Source: Pyrenophora tritici-repentis (Eukaryota; Ascomycota; Dothideomycetes; Pleosporales; Pleosporaceae). Taken from it: a stretch of 64,000 bases of DNA. The DNA lies in contig NC_089391.1 of NCBI RefSeq assembly GCF_003171515.1, forward strand, positions 1,488,001 to 1,552,000, given 5' to 3'. Positions 42,841-54,712 of the stretch are shown one piece after another. How positions within the stretch are numbered: position 1 is the stretch's first letter; each line of letters starts with the position of its first letter. The notes beneath the pieces were generated by a model. That model worked only from the letters and a program-made list of their open reading frames with translations. It had not been told where the DNA came from and ran no database searches. A program made the position numbers and the translations under genes.

Positions 42841-45106
42841 ATGACGATGATGATGCGAGCTTCATTATGTAGTCCCATCAAGTGATGGACAGCGGATGTT
42901 CAACTTGTGTAGGTGGTTGCAACAATGACAACGTAAGACGCAGGTACCGAACGGAGTGCTTCGACGGATTGCTAGGCTTCCCTGAAACCACGAACCACAG
43001 CCACAATGGTGACAGGCGGTGGAATGTCGACAGGGTCTGGGTTGCCGAGTCGTGATTCGACCATCGTACTGCAACGTTGGTTCGGAAGACATATCTCAGG
43101 GAACCCTCGCCTCAAAGCACACCGGCGGTAGGGATCAGGAACGCAGCAGATGGTAGCAAAGGTGGATGTACATCACTCTTGTTTAACTGTGCATCGCGCA
43201 CGCCGGCTCTACGGTCCCGTAGTTCATGATGAGAAGATGACAATCATCGGAGTACGGTCGCCTGTTCTGGCGAATGCGGTGAGGGCTCACTGTTCCGATA
43301 GGGGGCCGATATGCACCTCTACACTCCCGGTCCGTAGTATGTCGGGGGAAGAAGCGGCCTCGAGTTAGTGTGTGTGGCTGGTGCACTGATTGACACCCGA
43401 GCACCGGGATGTGGGTATGCCAGACAGCAGATACAGACCGCTACCATAGCCAAGACTCTCTACCACAGCCCTGTGGGGTGTACTAGTTCTGTAACGGGGC
43501 CACCATACGCCCGATGTCAGTTCGAATCACCTACTAGGGAGTTCACCCAATGATCATCCTCATCCTCGCTGCCAGTTGACTTTGCAAACATACCAAATCA
43601 CCGTTTCAAGCGGACTGGCATGTTTGCGGCTAATGAACCCATTTACCCAACTTAGTCCTAGCGTCTCATTATACCCCGGTCATGCATATAAGCCGCAGGC
43701 GTGTGCAATGAGAGATGGTACAGCTTTCGGCTATTGGGTCGCTGTTTAATCTGGAGACCGACTTAGTATTGCTTTGCCCTATCGTCAGCTGAACGGGAAA
43801 GCTATACGCCAAGTACGTCATGTGAGACCCAGGGATAGTTGTGAACACAATACATCAGCTAAGCGCGCCTGCTACCGTGTATCGTCAGCGAGATATTCCG
43901 CCCAAGGCCTTGCACGACATGTTTCACTAGCCACATGATTGTCATACAAAGAGTGGCTGTGACTGTCGATGGCGAGTAGCTTGCCCAGAAAAGCATATGA
44001 AGAAGCATTATGATGATGCCTCAATTGAGCTGCGGCGATGTTTGGTGACGATGAAGTGTAAGATTGGCAGGCAGCATTCGGAGTGGCCGTCTTTATGCGC
44101 AATGGAGTCACAGAATCTGCACGACAAAAAGTGTCGTTTCGAATAGCCGCGGCAGATCGTCGTCGAAGTCATTGTATGTCTCGCACAAGGCTATGAAGTA
44201 TGTGGCATCGGCTGTATGCAGGGTTAAGTGACAAGGAAAAAGCCAAGAGAAGCAGAGCATCGTCCTATGAAGCCGACAACGTGAACGGGTAGTGATTTTA
44301 GCGCGAGCTCACGATCGGGCGTCTGAAATCTGTTAGTAGATGACCCCATTGAGTTGTATTTCCGTAAAGACTTACTCGTATCTACATTAATCCAAGGGCA
44401 CTAGGACGCGCGTAGTAATCTGGCGGCGAATACGTCGCCACAATCCGATGACTATGTATGTCGATCATCTCAGGTGTGGACAGGAGATCGTGACCTCCGT
44501 CAGGACCGCCTGCAAATCTGATGTTCGTATCGAATCGTACTTTTTACTTTCAACGGAAATACTCTGACGTTGCCGAAGGAGATGAGTGACGTGAAGTTCA
44601 CACCCGTGGTGGTTAAGGGAAAGCGCGATTCGCAACAGGCACTGACTACCGAAGAAGCACAGGCCGCAACAAGCACGTCACCTTGGCAGGCCCCATAACG
44701 TTCGGAGGCAGGCACGTCAAAAGAAATTATACGTCGAGTTGACCGGAAGTCGCTTGGTTGGGTGGAGGCAGTGAGGGAAATAAACAGGACGTCACGTTGT
44801 TGCATGTTGCGGTGTTGCAAAGAAAAGCATAGAAATATGAGTCTAAACCATGAGTATCATACGCAATCGAGTATAGGTAACCGAGCGGCCCACAACTGCG
44901 CCTCCTTCCTCACAAGCCGTGCTTGAATCACGGCAAGCGACGTTAAGTGACAGTAGGAAGTGTAGAAAGACACGCGAAAAAGCCTAAGAGGAACCGAGCC
45001 GCACTTGTCCAGAGGCACAGCCCATGCTCCGGTTCGTCCATAACTTTGCAACTCAAATCCATACAAGGTGTAGCAATTCTCGCTCTGCATCCTTGTTGTG
45101 TAACAC
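42841..45106. other. 2.3-kb gene-poor region
   Basis: Upstream of the regulator-like gene and downstream of the PKA regulatory subunit. Only short ORFs without recognisable domains; no RNA gene seen. Confidence 0.5.
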
Positions 45107-46501
45107 TCATGAGGTTTCCATCTGCTGTAGCGGATCCACGTGATCGCTTTCGAACGCAGCCTTGCTGGGGTCGTTCCTCCTCATAATGCCTTCGACGGGT
45201 CCAAGCAGTCGCTGGAAGCCATTCTTTCCGAGAGTCGCAACCTTGACCTCTGTCTTGCTAACAACCGAGGCGGCACGGGGCGCATCGTTGAGCAATGCCA
45301 GCTCACCAAAGTAGTCGCCCTTGTGGTATTCCCTGACAGCGCTATCTATGCCACGCTTAAACACCTGCGCCTCACCAGACTCCAGTAGGAAGAAGGATTC
45401 GCCGACATCGCCTTCTTGGATGATGGTTGTTCCAGGAGGGTATTTCTTGGTCTCGAGTGCATCCGCAATCTTGGAACGCTCGTAGGGCGTCAGGGTCGAC
45501 AGGAGAGGGACTTCCTCAAGGAAGCCCTCGTACATGCGTCGGCGTTGGAAGGCGCTGTCCATGAGAATACGACGGAACGTAATGCGATCTAGCGCCCAAA
45601 GCGTAGAGGGCTCGATTGAAGTAACGGTTGCAGCACGGGGCGCGTTGTACATGAGAGCCAGCTCACCAAAGGAACCTCCAGATCCAACAGTGCCCACTTT
45701 GTTTCCGAGACCGTCTGGGCCAGCTTCGAGCTTGCCTGAGGGGTTGACAAAGATGTCAAACGAGCCCCGTTCAACGACGTAGAAGTAGTCTCCCACGTCG
45801 CCCTGCTGGATGACCTTTATGCCCTTTGTTGGTATCGGCTTCTCGTGCAGCGCGCCAAGCACCATGGACGACTGGTCGTCATCGAGATGTGAGAAGAGGA
45901 AGTTGCCCGAGACAGCAGACTTGAGGCGAGATAGCTGGTCCTGTGTCTTCTGGTGGAATGGCGGGGTGAAGTTGTCGGCCGAGCTCGAGGTAGGGTTGAG
46001 CGACTCTGCTGAAACAGAGGTGCGCCTGTTGGTGTTGTAGTTGCTGGGGAAGTTCTGGCCTTCACCCGTCAGGGGCGGCATCTGCGTGATGTTGTTCTTG
46101 GACGAGCCGCCGAAGCCACCAAAGTTGCCAAAGGCACTTGGGCCATTGTCGTCGTTGTTGCTGGGGCGGGGCCTGCTAAAGTCGACGTGCCCGAAGGTGG
46201 AAGCTGTGGGGGACGTCATCATGTCATGCTCCTCCTCTTCTTCGAGACGCTGCATTGTGCTTTTTGTGAAACCGCTGCCAGCGCTGGGTGAGGTGCTAAA
46301 GGGGTTGTTGCCCGGGAAGCTGTTCTCAGCACGGCCCTGTTGGTAGGAATGCTGTTGCGACAGCAGATACTCTGTTCGCTGCGACTCGAGGCGGCGGTTG
46401 AAGAAATTGGCACAGAATTGGAGAATGTCCTGGGGCCTGTGCTTCAAGACTTCGCGGTCGAGGGTGGCGATCTCGTTGGAATAGTCGGGAGGGAGGGACA
46501 T
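45107..46501 (-). CDS. pkaR: cAMP-dependent protein kinase regulatory subunit
   Basis: A single-exon protein of 464 residues from the Met at 46501 (MSLPPDYSNEIATL). The open frame continues to 46594, but that extension lacks similarity and the dimerisation helix starts here. Order: dimerisation/docking region (about 10-45, LKHRPQDILQFCANFFNRRL), a disordered linker, inhibitor sequence RRTSVSAE, and two cyclic-nucleotide-binding domains. Their phosphate-binding cassettes are FGELALMYNAPRAATV and FGELALLNDAPRAASV, each with the Glu and Arg that bind cAMP. It holds PKA inactive until cAMP binds. Confidence 0.96.
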   Translation of the reverse strand: MSLPPDYSNEIATLDREVLKHRPQDILQFCANFFNRRLESQRTEYLLSQQHSYQQGRAENSFPGNNPFSTSPSAGSGFTKSTMQRLEEEEEHDMMTSPTASTFGHVDFSRPRPSNNDDNGPSAFGNFGGFGGSSKNNITQMPPLTGEGQNFPSNYNTNRRTSVSAESLNPTSSSADNFTPPFHQKTQDQLSRLKSAVSGNFLFSHLDDDQSSMVLGALHEKPIPTKGIKVIQQGDVGDYFYVVERGSFDIFVNPSGKLEAGPDGLGNKVGTVGSGGSFGELALMYNAPRAATVTSIEPSTLWALDRITFRRILMDSAFQRRRMYEGFLEEVPLLSTLTPYERSKIADALETKKYPPGTTIIQEGDVGESFFLLESGEAQVFKRGIDSAVREYHKGDYFGELALLNDAPRAASVVSKTEVKVATLGKNGFQRLLGPVEGIMRRNDPSKAAFESDHVDPLQQMETS

Positions 46502-48270
46502 GAGGGCGGCGGTGATGAGGGGTCGAGCGCAGCTCTTTGACGTCGGTCGCGAGACGTGCAGGGATGGAAGCGGTTGCGCTGCGAGGGTCCTCACGTAGCG
46601 TCAACGCAATGAGGACGGAGATATGAGCAGCTGGATAGTTTTCGAGTATGAGCAATTGCACGTTGGAAGCTGACGTTGTTCGCAAAGCTTAGGAGCGCAG
46701 TAGTGGCGCACCGGGGGGGATGGAGGCAGGAAGAGGGGACCAACTAGAGAGAGGAAGGATCACGGGTGGGATGTGCGGGCAATGCAGTAAGGATCAAGGC
46801 ACGCTTCCGGGGGCTTATTATCTTCCAGAAGGCCTCTAGAAACACGCTCAAGCTGTAGGCACCCACTGCAACTGCGACATCAGGCGCTGCCATCCTTGAC
46901 GCAATTGGATGCCACGCCGTCACACGGCTGCATCGCGATGCTGTGACTCGGATGGGCCATGTTGTTGCGAGAGCTTCTGGTAGCTGCAAGAGCTCCAACA
47001 CTGCGACAGTTTGATACGAGGCCAGATGTGTGCTTTAGCTCCCGCATCACGGGCTGTTGGACGGCACGTGACGATACGCTAATGGTGAGAAGGGGTTCAT
47101 CACTACTGTACAACATACCATGGGCATAGAGAGAACGAGTCAATCCATCCCATGATTCACATGTCGCAGTCATGATAGCATGGTAGGTGGCCGTCAAACA
47201 CCTCAAGCCCGTACCCCCTGCGGGCAACCGCCAAAGTCACGTCCGACCATACGACGACGGGCATGATCATCTCCGACATTACTATAGCAAGAGATTGGCG
47301 GACAGACTTCCGCGCTTCCCCATCTCGCCGAGACATGTGCATTATGAAGATGTGAAGGATGGCGTAGGCACAACTGGCGGTGAGGCACAAATCAACATGG
47401 CGCGGCGATGCGGTGAATGTGTTGAGACGCGCGGTGGTGCGGGAGAGCAGCAACCTTGGAAATCTCGGATCCGGATGGATAGGCAGAGTTCCTGGAGACC
47501 TCGTATGACGGGATTGTTTACCCAGCTGGATTGGATAATCGACTGCGACAACAACTGTTCACTGTTCCTGCTCCTGTTCACATGATCATTCAACATGGGT
47601 CAACATGGGTCAACATGGGTCAACATGGGTCAACATGGGCTGCGACAAAGAAAGCGATGACGCACCTCACCACAGGCACGCAGCACGCGAGCCAGGGGAG
47701 CTGGGAGCACAGGGCTGGGGGCTGGGAGCTGGGAGCTGGAGGGGCCATGATGTAGCTTTTTTGCGGGAGACCAACACGAATTGTATGCACGGCATATTTC
47801 CATAATTGTCGTTAGCCTGCGCATGGTCAAGATTTTCAGCAATTGAACCGGTTAGAGTCGTGGTTTCGTCTGATTTCGTCATTGCACATGCCGCCCACGG
47901 TTGCAGGCCTCGCCATGAACCGCATCCCGCCAAGCTATCGTGTCGCCAACGGCGCCGTCTCAACTCGTGCAGACCAAGTGCATGTCGTGAGCCGCCGTCC
48001 AGCCTCGCCAATTCAAAAGTCCTTCACCCCTCTTAGTCTTCAGCGAGCGCGCATAAACTCGCTCCGAGCCTCTGTCAGTCGAGCGAGCCTGATAGCTGCA
48101 AGCTTCTCACGTCCCACTTTGTCCGAGCGCGCACTGCGGCCTGCTAGCTCCACCCCAAAGGCAGCTCCTGACTCTGCTCACCAACCACCTCTACAGCTAC
48201 TTCTCGTTGCGCCCCAAGACACGTCTTACTTTTCCGACGACACCTGAAACGCGTCTATTGCTGCGCTGAC
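46502..48270. other. Divergent intergenic region, 1.8 kb
   Basis: Promoters of pkaR and of the CBM gene. Long leaders are plausible. A 10-bp tandem repeat is at 47589-47638 and a GGGAGCT-rich run at 47698-47742. ORFs such as 47843-48247 show no domain. Confidence 0.5.
47589..47638. repeat. 10-bp tandem repeat GTCAACATGG, five copies
   Basis: Five head-to-tail copies; all but the first base of copy one are identical. It lies in the long upstream region of the CBM-domain gene. Confidence 0.95.
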
Positions 48271-50831
48271 ATGGGCAAATATACTTTCACCTGGTATCTT
48301 TGCGCCTACCGCCCATGCGCATCGCACCTGCTTACTTGCGCATAGGGAACATTCCGCCAATGAGGTCTACGTGACTGGCACCTTTGACGACTGGAGGAAG
48401 ACAGTCAAGCTCGAAAAGGCAGAGGATGGCGTCTTCAAAAAGACTGTCGAGCTGCCTCAAGTCCACACTCAGTACAAGGTATGCAATCCTCGGATTCTCG
48501 GCACCCCTACAGTGCACCATGTTGCCTGCCTGTTTGCGCAGACTTTGCTAACTCCACTGTCAGTTTGTCGTAAATGGCAACTGGTGTACCAATGACAGCG
48601 CGCGCAAAGAAGACGACGGCCACGGCATAATCAACAACGTCCTCTACCCCGAAGACATCGTCGACGAGGAGCCCGTCAGCACCATGTCTTCTGCTGCGCC
48701 CGAGTCGACAACCGCTGCGCTTGCGGGCGAGGTGCCCAAGGAGAGCGAGAAGAACACCTCAAACTCTTCCCTGCCTGGCGCTTTCCCCGAGACACCATTC
48801 GCAGAGACTCCCGGCAGTGAACCGCAGACTTTCAACGTCGCCCCCATCCCCACTACTTCTGGTCTCGGCAACCCCATCAAGTTGGCGCCTGGCGAGCCTG
48901 TCCCCGAGGCAAGCACCCTGACAGAGAACACGGTCGACTCGACTGTCAAGCCTGAGCCTGAAAAGGAGGCAGAGACATTCGGCGTTGCGCCTATCCCAGC
49001 TACTGCTGGCGCGGGAAACCCAATCCACCTTGAGCCTGGCGAGAAGGTGCCTGATGCGAGCACCCTCACCTCCAACACTGTCGAGAGCACTGTCAACACT
49101 GATGCCTCTTCCTACGAGAAGTCGGATGCCCTCCCCCCTCTTGCATTCACTCCCCAAGCCGAGCGCGATGCCAAGGGTGGTATGTTCGGCATCCCACCCG
49201 TCATGGGCACCATGATCCCCGAGTCCAGCCTGCCAATGGGCGTTGATGCAAAGGTTGAGCAGGACACCGGCGTCACCATCCAGTCGTCTGCCCCTGAGAG
49301 CACGACTGCCCAACTCGCTGCCCAGGTTCCCCTGGAGCCCCGTGCCGTTCCCGAGACTGTGACAGAGAGCCAAAAAGAAGCTCACGTTGACCCCGAGGCG
49401 TCCGCCAACGTAGACGCTGTCCAGGACAAGAAGGAAGTCGAGCAAGAGCTCAAGGAGACGGTTCCCGAGGCGCCTGTCACAAGCCAAGACGCTACCATCA
49501 CCGACAACGCTGGTGCTGCGGCTGCTACCGCGGCTGCTGCTGCTACTGCAGGTGCGGGCGCTTTTGCCGCTGCCATCTACGCTGCCAAGGACAAGGCTGC
49601 CGAGGCTACTGGTATGAACGGTGCCATGAACGGCCCAAGCACATCTACTGCGGACGAGGTGCCTTCAGTAGTCGCCGAGAGCCAGAACGTTAGCCATGCT
49701 GAGCCAGAGGCGGCAGCTAGCCCCGAGGTTGTTGCAGAGAAGTCGGCCATGGAGCAGGAATTGCTCAGCGAGGTCCCCAAGACCAACGAGACCGGCTCGC
49801 CAGCTCCGGCCATTGCCGTCCCCGCTGTTGTCTCTGACAGCCAGAACGAGGCGCACGTAAGCCCCGAGGCAGCCTCCAACCCAGAGGCCGTCGCCGAGAA
49901 GAAGGCTATGGAGTCTGAGCTACTGAGTGAGATTCCCAAGGCCAACGAGGCAGGCGAACCCGCGCCGGCAGTCACAGCTGCGACCACAGAGACTGCTCCT
50001 CTCGCTACTTCAGAGGCCGTTGCTCCTGAGGTCCCAGAGGTTGTTGCCGAGAGCCAACACGAGGCACACGCTAGCCCCGAGGCGGCTGCCAACAGTGAAG
50101 CCGTCACAGAGAAGGCTGCCGTAGAGTCTGAGCTGCTCGAGAAGCTTCCCAAGTCTGAGGAAGCCGGTGAGCCAGCGCCTGTCACCACCGCTGCAACCAC
50201 GGAGACTGCTCCTGCTGCGGCCACCGAGGCCGCTGCCAGCGAAGTACCCGAGGTCGTAGCAGAGAGCCAGAAAGAGGCTCATGCCAGCCCAGAGGCTGCT
50301 GCTAATGCCGAGGCCGTTGAGGACAAGAGGGCTATGGAGACTGAACTTCTCAACGAGGTCAAGTCTGTCGAGGCTACCGGTGAGCCAGCTCCCAGTGCTG
50401 CCGTTGTGGGTAGCCAGGACGCTGCTGGTCTCTCTGATGAGGCACTCGTCGACTCCAAGCCCCTCAAGTCTTCCAGTGAGCCAGATGCTCTTAACGCGCC
50501 TGCATCAGAGCCTGCTCAGCTGCCAACTTCCAAGCCCATCGACTCCACCACCGATGTTGATTTCGGCAAGGCAAAGGAGCCAACTACCACTGAGCAAACC
50601 CAGCCCACCGTCACTACTGGTGTAGAGACTACCAACACAGAGGCCACCACCTCGGCACCGTCTGCACAGCTGTCACCAGAGGCCCCCAAGCACGACCCAA
50701 GGAGAGACTCGAACATCTCTCCCAAGGGCACTCCTGGTAGCCAGAGCATCGTCTCAGGCACCGACGACAAGAAGAAGAAGCGTCGCTCATTCTTCGGCAA
50801 GCTCAAGGACAAGCTGTCCAGCAAGCATTAG
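48271..50831 (+). CDS. AMPK-type glycogen-binding-domain protein, Crp1/Mdg1-like, with repeats
   Basis: Exons 48271-48293, 48346-48478 and 48564-50831; introns of 52 and 85 bp. The 23-nt first exon completes the start MGKYTFTWEHSANEVYVTG. 807 residues. Residues about 1-85 form an AMPK-type CBM48 domain (TGTFDDWRKTVKLEK, QYKFVVNGNWCTND). The rest is acidic and repetitive: about five 40-70-residue units built on VPEVVAESQKEAHASPEAAAN...AMEXELL, and earlier paired APIPTTSGLGNPI units. It ends in a basic tail (KKKKRRSFFGKLKDKLSSKH). Yeast relatives Crp1 and Mdg1 bind cruciform DNA or act in pheromone signalling; no catalytic activity is expected. Confidence 0.85.
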
Positions 50832-51503
50832 ATGGATCGTCGTTTCCATCTCCGCATGTCTAGGCCATCTCTCCCCTTGAGATGGTCTTTTTGGCTTGGT
50901 AATACCCGGGGGACCCGTGCGCCGTGTGTGCTCTTCCCCTTCCTACATATTCATTGTTCGTCACGGAGTTTGTGCCTTTTGGTCTATACCATTTTCCTTT
51001 TGTGTGACATGTTCCGTAGCAAATCTGTTGCGTCATTTCTTGCTCATATGCATCTCGTGTGAGTTGTGTTTGGTGGGGGTTGGGCCGGTAACGGTGGGAG
51101 GTAGACGGAGGGTGGGGTTAATGGGGTCGTGGTAATAAAACATGGATTAGCTTGGCCTCCATGTCGTGGACTGAGGATAAAGGCATACAGAAAGGCTATG
51201 GAATGGGGGTGTAGTGTGTACTTAATTTGCAAAGATGGTTTGAGGCGTTTTGACTCGCCGTTTACAATGACAGATCTCTACTTTTATCTTCTATTGCACT
51301 TGGGTGATGTGGAATAGCTTGATAACACAAGCTAACTTCAAGCGCCAGATAACTACGCGTATTAGGAATTAGCATAGCGGGATTTATCTCCACTGTCACT
51401 GTTGAATGCTTCAGGTTACTTAGGTGGCGCTTGATATATTTAAAGTTTTGTTTTGTTTTGTTTTCTTATATTATTCTATCGACTTGCCTTTCCCCTCTCC
51501 TAC
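50832..51503. other. Convergent intergenic region
   Basis: 3' flanks of two convergent genes; nothing recognised. Confidence 0.45.
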
Positions 51504-52358
51504 TCAAACATCACGAGCCTTCCCCTTCCCCTTACTCGCAACCGCCACCGTCTTCCTATCCCTACGCAACCGATCCAACAACCCCATTCCCTCAAGCTTA
51601 TCCAACACCTTTTCCACAAACCTGCCCACACCACTCCCATTCTTCTTCTTCGCATCCCCCTCTTTGACCCGCACCTCAATCCCACGCGTATACCTGTCTA
51701 AATCCATGGCATAATAATCCGAATGTGCGGATAAACGCGCAGCAGACTTGTCATGCTCATGGCCGCTACTACGATGCACGTGTACAATGCGGCCGTCGTA
51801 GTCGTAGGATAAGTGCGTTTGGGCGTCGTAGCCGGCGACGTAGGGCGCGTGGTGGGTTTGCGTGGTAGGGGAGAAGCGGGGCGAGTGGTAATGGGCTGTC
51901 AAGGGGAGGTCGGGTAGGGGCTTGATGTTGAGGGGGGCTGGAAGTGGTTTGGAGGTACGATTTTCCTTGACTTGGTCGTCGTCTCCTCCGCGGTTTCGAT
52001 AGGTTACAACTGGTGTACCTGTTCCATCCCAATCTACAATCATGGTTCCTTGGCTGCCTCGTCGGGGGCGGGCGGCTGTGCCTTGGGTCCAGGCGATGTG
52101 CTCGTCGATTAAGTTGCTCAGATCGTGTTTGTCGTCCTGTGGGGGCATCAGCGGTGGGTGTCGTGTGCGACGTGTGGTGGAGCTGCTGGAGTGACGGTGA
52201 TTAGATGGCGGTGGCGATGGAGGGGGAGGATAAGTTCCCTGGGCAGAGCTGCTAACTGTAGAAGCAGTTGTAGCGCTGCTGGGGCGTTGGTGGCCCCGTT
52301 GATGCGGAAGCTTGCTCAATATCGCGTTTGTCTTCTGCACTGTCTTTGTCAGGTACAT
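51504..52358 (-). CDS. Hypothetical fungal protein
   Basis: 284 residues in one exon, starting MYLTKTVQKTNAILSKL. Low-complexity Ser/Pro and His-rich stretches fill the first third. A moderately conserved-looking middle (LSNLIDEHIAWTQGT, GTMIVDWDGTGTPVVTYRNR) is followed by a basic helical C terminus (GRFVEKVLDKLEGMGLLDRLRRDRK). Family not recognised; no membrane segment or signal peptide seen. Confidence 0.6.
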   Translation of the reverse strand: MYLTKTVQKTNAILSKLPHQRGHQRPSSATTASTVSSSAQGTYPPPPSPPPSNHRHSSSSTTRRTRHPPLMPPQDDKHDLSNLIDEHIAWTQGTAARPRRGSQGTMIVDWDGTGTPVVTYRNRGGDDDQVKENRTSKPLPAPLNIKPLPDLPLTAHYHSPRFSPTTQTHHAPYVAGYDAQTHLSYDYDGRIVHVHRSSGHEHDKSAARLSAHSDYYAMDLDRYTRGIEVRVKEGDAKKKNGSGVGRFVEKVLDKLEGMGLLDRLRRDRKTVAVASKGKGKARDV

Positions 52359-52734
52359 TTTTGCAAAGAATCTGGAAAGAATTGAGTTAGTGGCTGTTCT
52401 TGGAATGATTCTTTGTTAAGATGTTTTATGTTGAGCGGAGGAGAGTTATGCACGAGATTGTATAGTCGACGGACGTCACTGTGGTGAGTTGACAGTGGCG
52501 CAGTAGATGAGGGCACTGTGTGACAATTGTGGTGAGGTTGTGAGGAAACGTTGCTAGTGGGTTTGGATGGTATGATGTTTGCACAATGTTTGTGTAGGTA
52601 TCTAGGAAATCGTTGTAGCGAAGTGATTGTGGGGTTGGTAGTGGGTCTGCTACAGGAGATACCATTTCTAAAGATGGCGTTGTGTCCATCAAGACCTCTT
52701 CACCCTGATAAACCGAAACCATAGTTTAGTCCCC
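52359..52734. other. Intergenic region
   Basis: Contains a 98-codon ORF (52426-52722, minus) without a recognised domain. Probably 3' flank of the zinc-finger gene and promoter of the hypothetical gene. Confidence 0.4.
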
Positions 52735-53892
52735 TCATCCAGCCTGATACACAGGGTTCGCGGTCTTATAATACACAGATTTTACCGGTTGTCGTTCAGC
52801 TTTATGTTGGATTCTTGCTCGAGCAGTCGTTTCCTGCGTCTTCATCCTTCGCTCCAGCGTGGCTAGGGTGCGAAGTTGGGAGAGTGACAGATTGAGATTG
52901 GCAAGGTCACGACTGCTTTTCGTGAGGTCGCGGGATGAAGGAGTGATGTTGGTTTGATGGCAGGAGGTGTCGACAGTGGTGTCGAGAGGCTCTGCTCTGT
53001 TGGTGCTCTGGTGTTGAGTGTGTTTGGTAGAAGAGGAAGTGAGGCTTGATTTTTGCGTTTGGGTGAGTTGTGTGAGTGCTGTATTCGAGGAGGAAGGCCG
53101 GCGTCTTATGGGAATATGCCTCGCTGTGCTTGAGGGCTTGAGTCCCGTTGTCGAAACTCCAGCGTCTTCTTCTTCTTCTTGTTCTTCATTTCCACTTTCT
53201 TCTTCATCATCTTCCCAAAAATCACTCAATTCACCCATATCAATTTTACAATGTCCTTTATCCCGCATATGCGTCTGCACAGCTTGCACAGTGTTCTTCC
53301 CAGCCCCACAGTACACACACTCTCTACATTCGTAGACTAGAACCCCGAGATATGACAAAAAGCACTCCAAGTCGACAATGCGATCTAACCTTGGAATGAA
53401 GAGGCCGTGAGTTACTGACATGTGGTGTACGCTCTCGACAGGGGATGGCAAGCTGTTGAGGCAGAAAAGACATTGTGTACCCGGACTTAGATCTGGTACT
53501 GGGTCATGGTTCGCCGCTTTAGTCTTTGCACCCTTCTCTTTAACCGAGGACTGAGATATGGCTCCCACATCACGCTTAGATACAATCCTAGCTCCTCTTT
53601 TCTCCATGCGCTCTACGGAGTCGAGGAGTTCCGGGCGATGTCGACTCGTCTTTTGGGTCGCGATGTGTAAGGTATTGTATTCTTCTTCTGAGATGACATG
53701 ATTTCCAGCTACCTTCTGTCTCAGGTTGTATACACTACACATTATTAGCTATGGCCCGTAAGAGTAACGGCTTGGCCGTAGTGCTGTTTCTTACTGCCAA
53801 GGCTGTTGCATATGCGACCGCTGAAGCGCACTGCATGGGAAATTAAGAGAACAAGTGTTACATGGGAACACTGTTCGCGGTTCTGAAGCCAT
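52735..53892 (-). CDS. Rei1/Reh1-like C2H2 zinc-finger protein
   Basis: Exons 53892-53795 and 53734-52735; the 60-bp intron (GTAAGA, branch GCTAAT, TAG) joins QQPWH to VYNLRQKVAG, a hallmark of the family; 365 residues. The first finger has CNTCSLNF with HMQQPWH. The C2H2-type pair follows with CLFCLNSLPSPVESVHHMSVTHG and CVYCGAGKNTVQAVQTHMRDKGHC. A long acidic stretch then occurs (EEESGNEEQEEEEDAG). Rei1/Reh1 (ZNF622) act in cytoplasmic maturation of the 60S subunit. The expected tunnel-probing C terminus is not obvious here, so it may be a divergent paralogue. Confidence 0.8.
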
Positions 53893-54712
53893 AATGAAGT
53901 TGCTTTGTTCGTTCTTTGTGTTGTAGTGGTGTTTGGTGTAGTTTGGTGTAGTAGAGGAAGTGACTGCGCCTCTGATCTGAGGCCGTAAAGATAGGAAACT
54001 TGGGTTATGGAATGAAAATATCATGAGGCCTATATAACATATAGTATTCCCAGAAGGTTTGTGGTTACGCAGAACAAAGTCACGTGCAGCTTAATGTGAG
54101 GCGCAGGCGCTTTCAAGCCACGAATGAGTCATTATTAGTCCATGCCACTCACTTCCCGTCATGAACTCTCAACGAAAGACGACTGTCAGCTAACTTCAAA
54201 CGCAAGAGTCACTCGACAATCGTGCAACGAATCGTTTCCTAGTCTGCTTTGCAATTAAGTAATGAATCCTGTGCTTCTTCGACTTTCGTTCATCCAGTTC
54301 TGGAGGATGACTCCAACAACATAAACAAGAATCTCAATAAATATGCATCAAAGCGGAAAAGCATTCAGTCGATATTAAAGCTGTTCAAACACGCAACTAG
54401 GTGATACAAGAAAGAAGCAAGAAAGAATCGCTATGCTAGGCTAACCATGCGCCTACAGTGTACGGCCACGTGAGGCCGTGAGGGGTATACAGCTCATGAA
54501 TCATCAATTTTGGTGCCCCGATAAACGCCAGCAAGTGGAGAAAGTAAAACAGGGGACCATATCCTACAATGGTCAAGCCAACGCAATGCTATGCAAACAA
54601 TAAAAGCAACACAAAAATATAGACAAGCCCAAAGACGGAGCTTCTAACCTATTCAAACCCAGTCCAATCATGACTGGCATGTGAAAACGCCGTGATGATG
54701 CAAAAGTTGCCC
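53893..54712. other. Intergenic region
   Basis: 820 bp with no supported gene; A-rich in 54330-54640. Confidence 0.45.

Noticed and set aside
42865..43092. Cys-rich ORF upstream of the transcription-factor-like gene, considered as a Zn2Cys6 finger
   Set aside because: Cys spacing does not fit the family, it ends in a stop before the main gene, and the gene's own N terminus matches the finger-less type.
43515..43535. B-box-like GTTCGAATCAC on the plus strand
   Set aside because: No matching A box, acceptor stem or oligo-T terminator nearby.
47843..48247. 134-codon ORF just upstream of the CBM-domain gene
   Set aside because: Probably the transcribed leader of that gene; composition is Ser/Arg low complexity without a domain.
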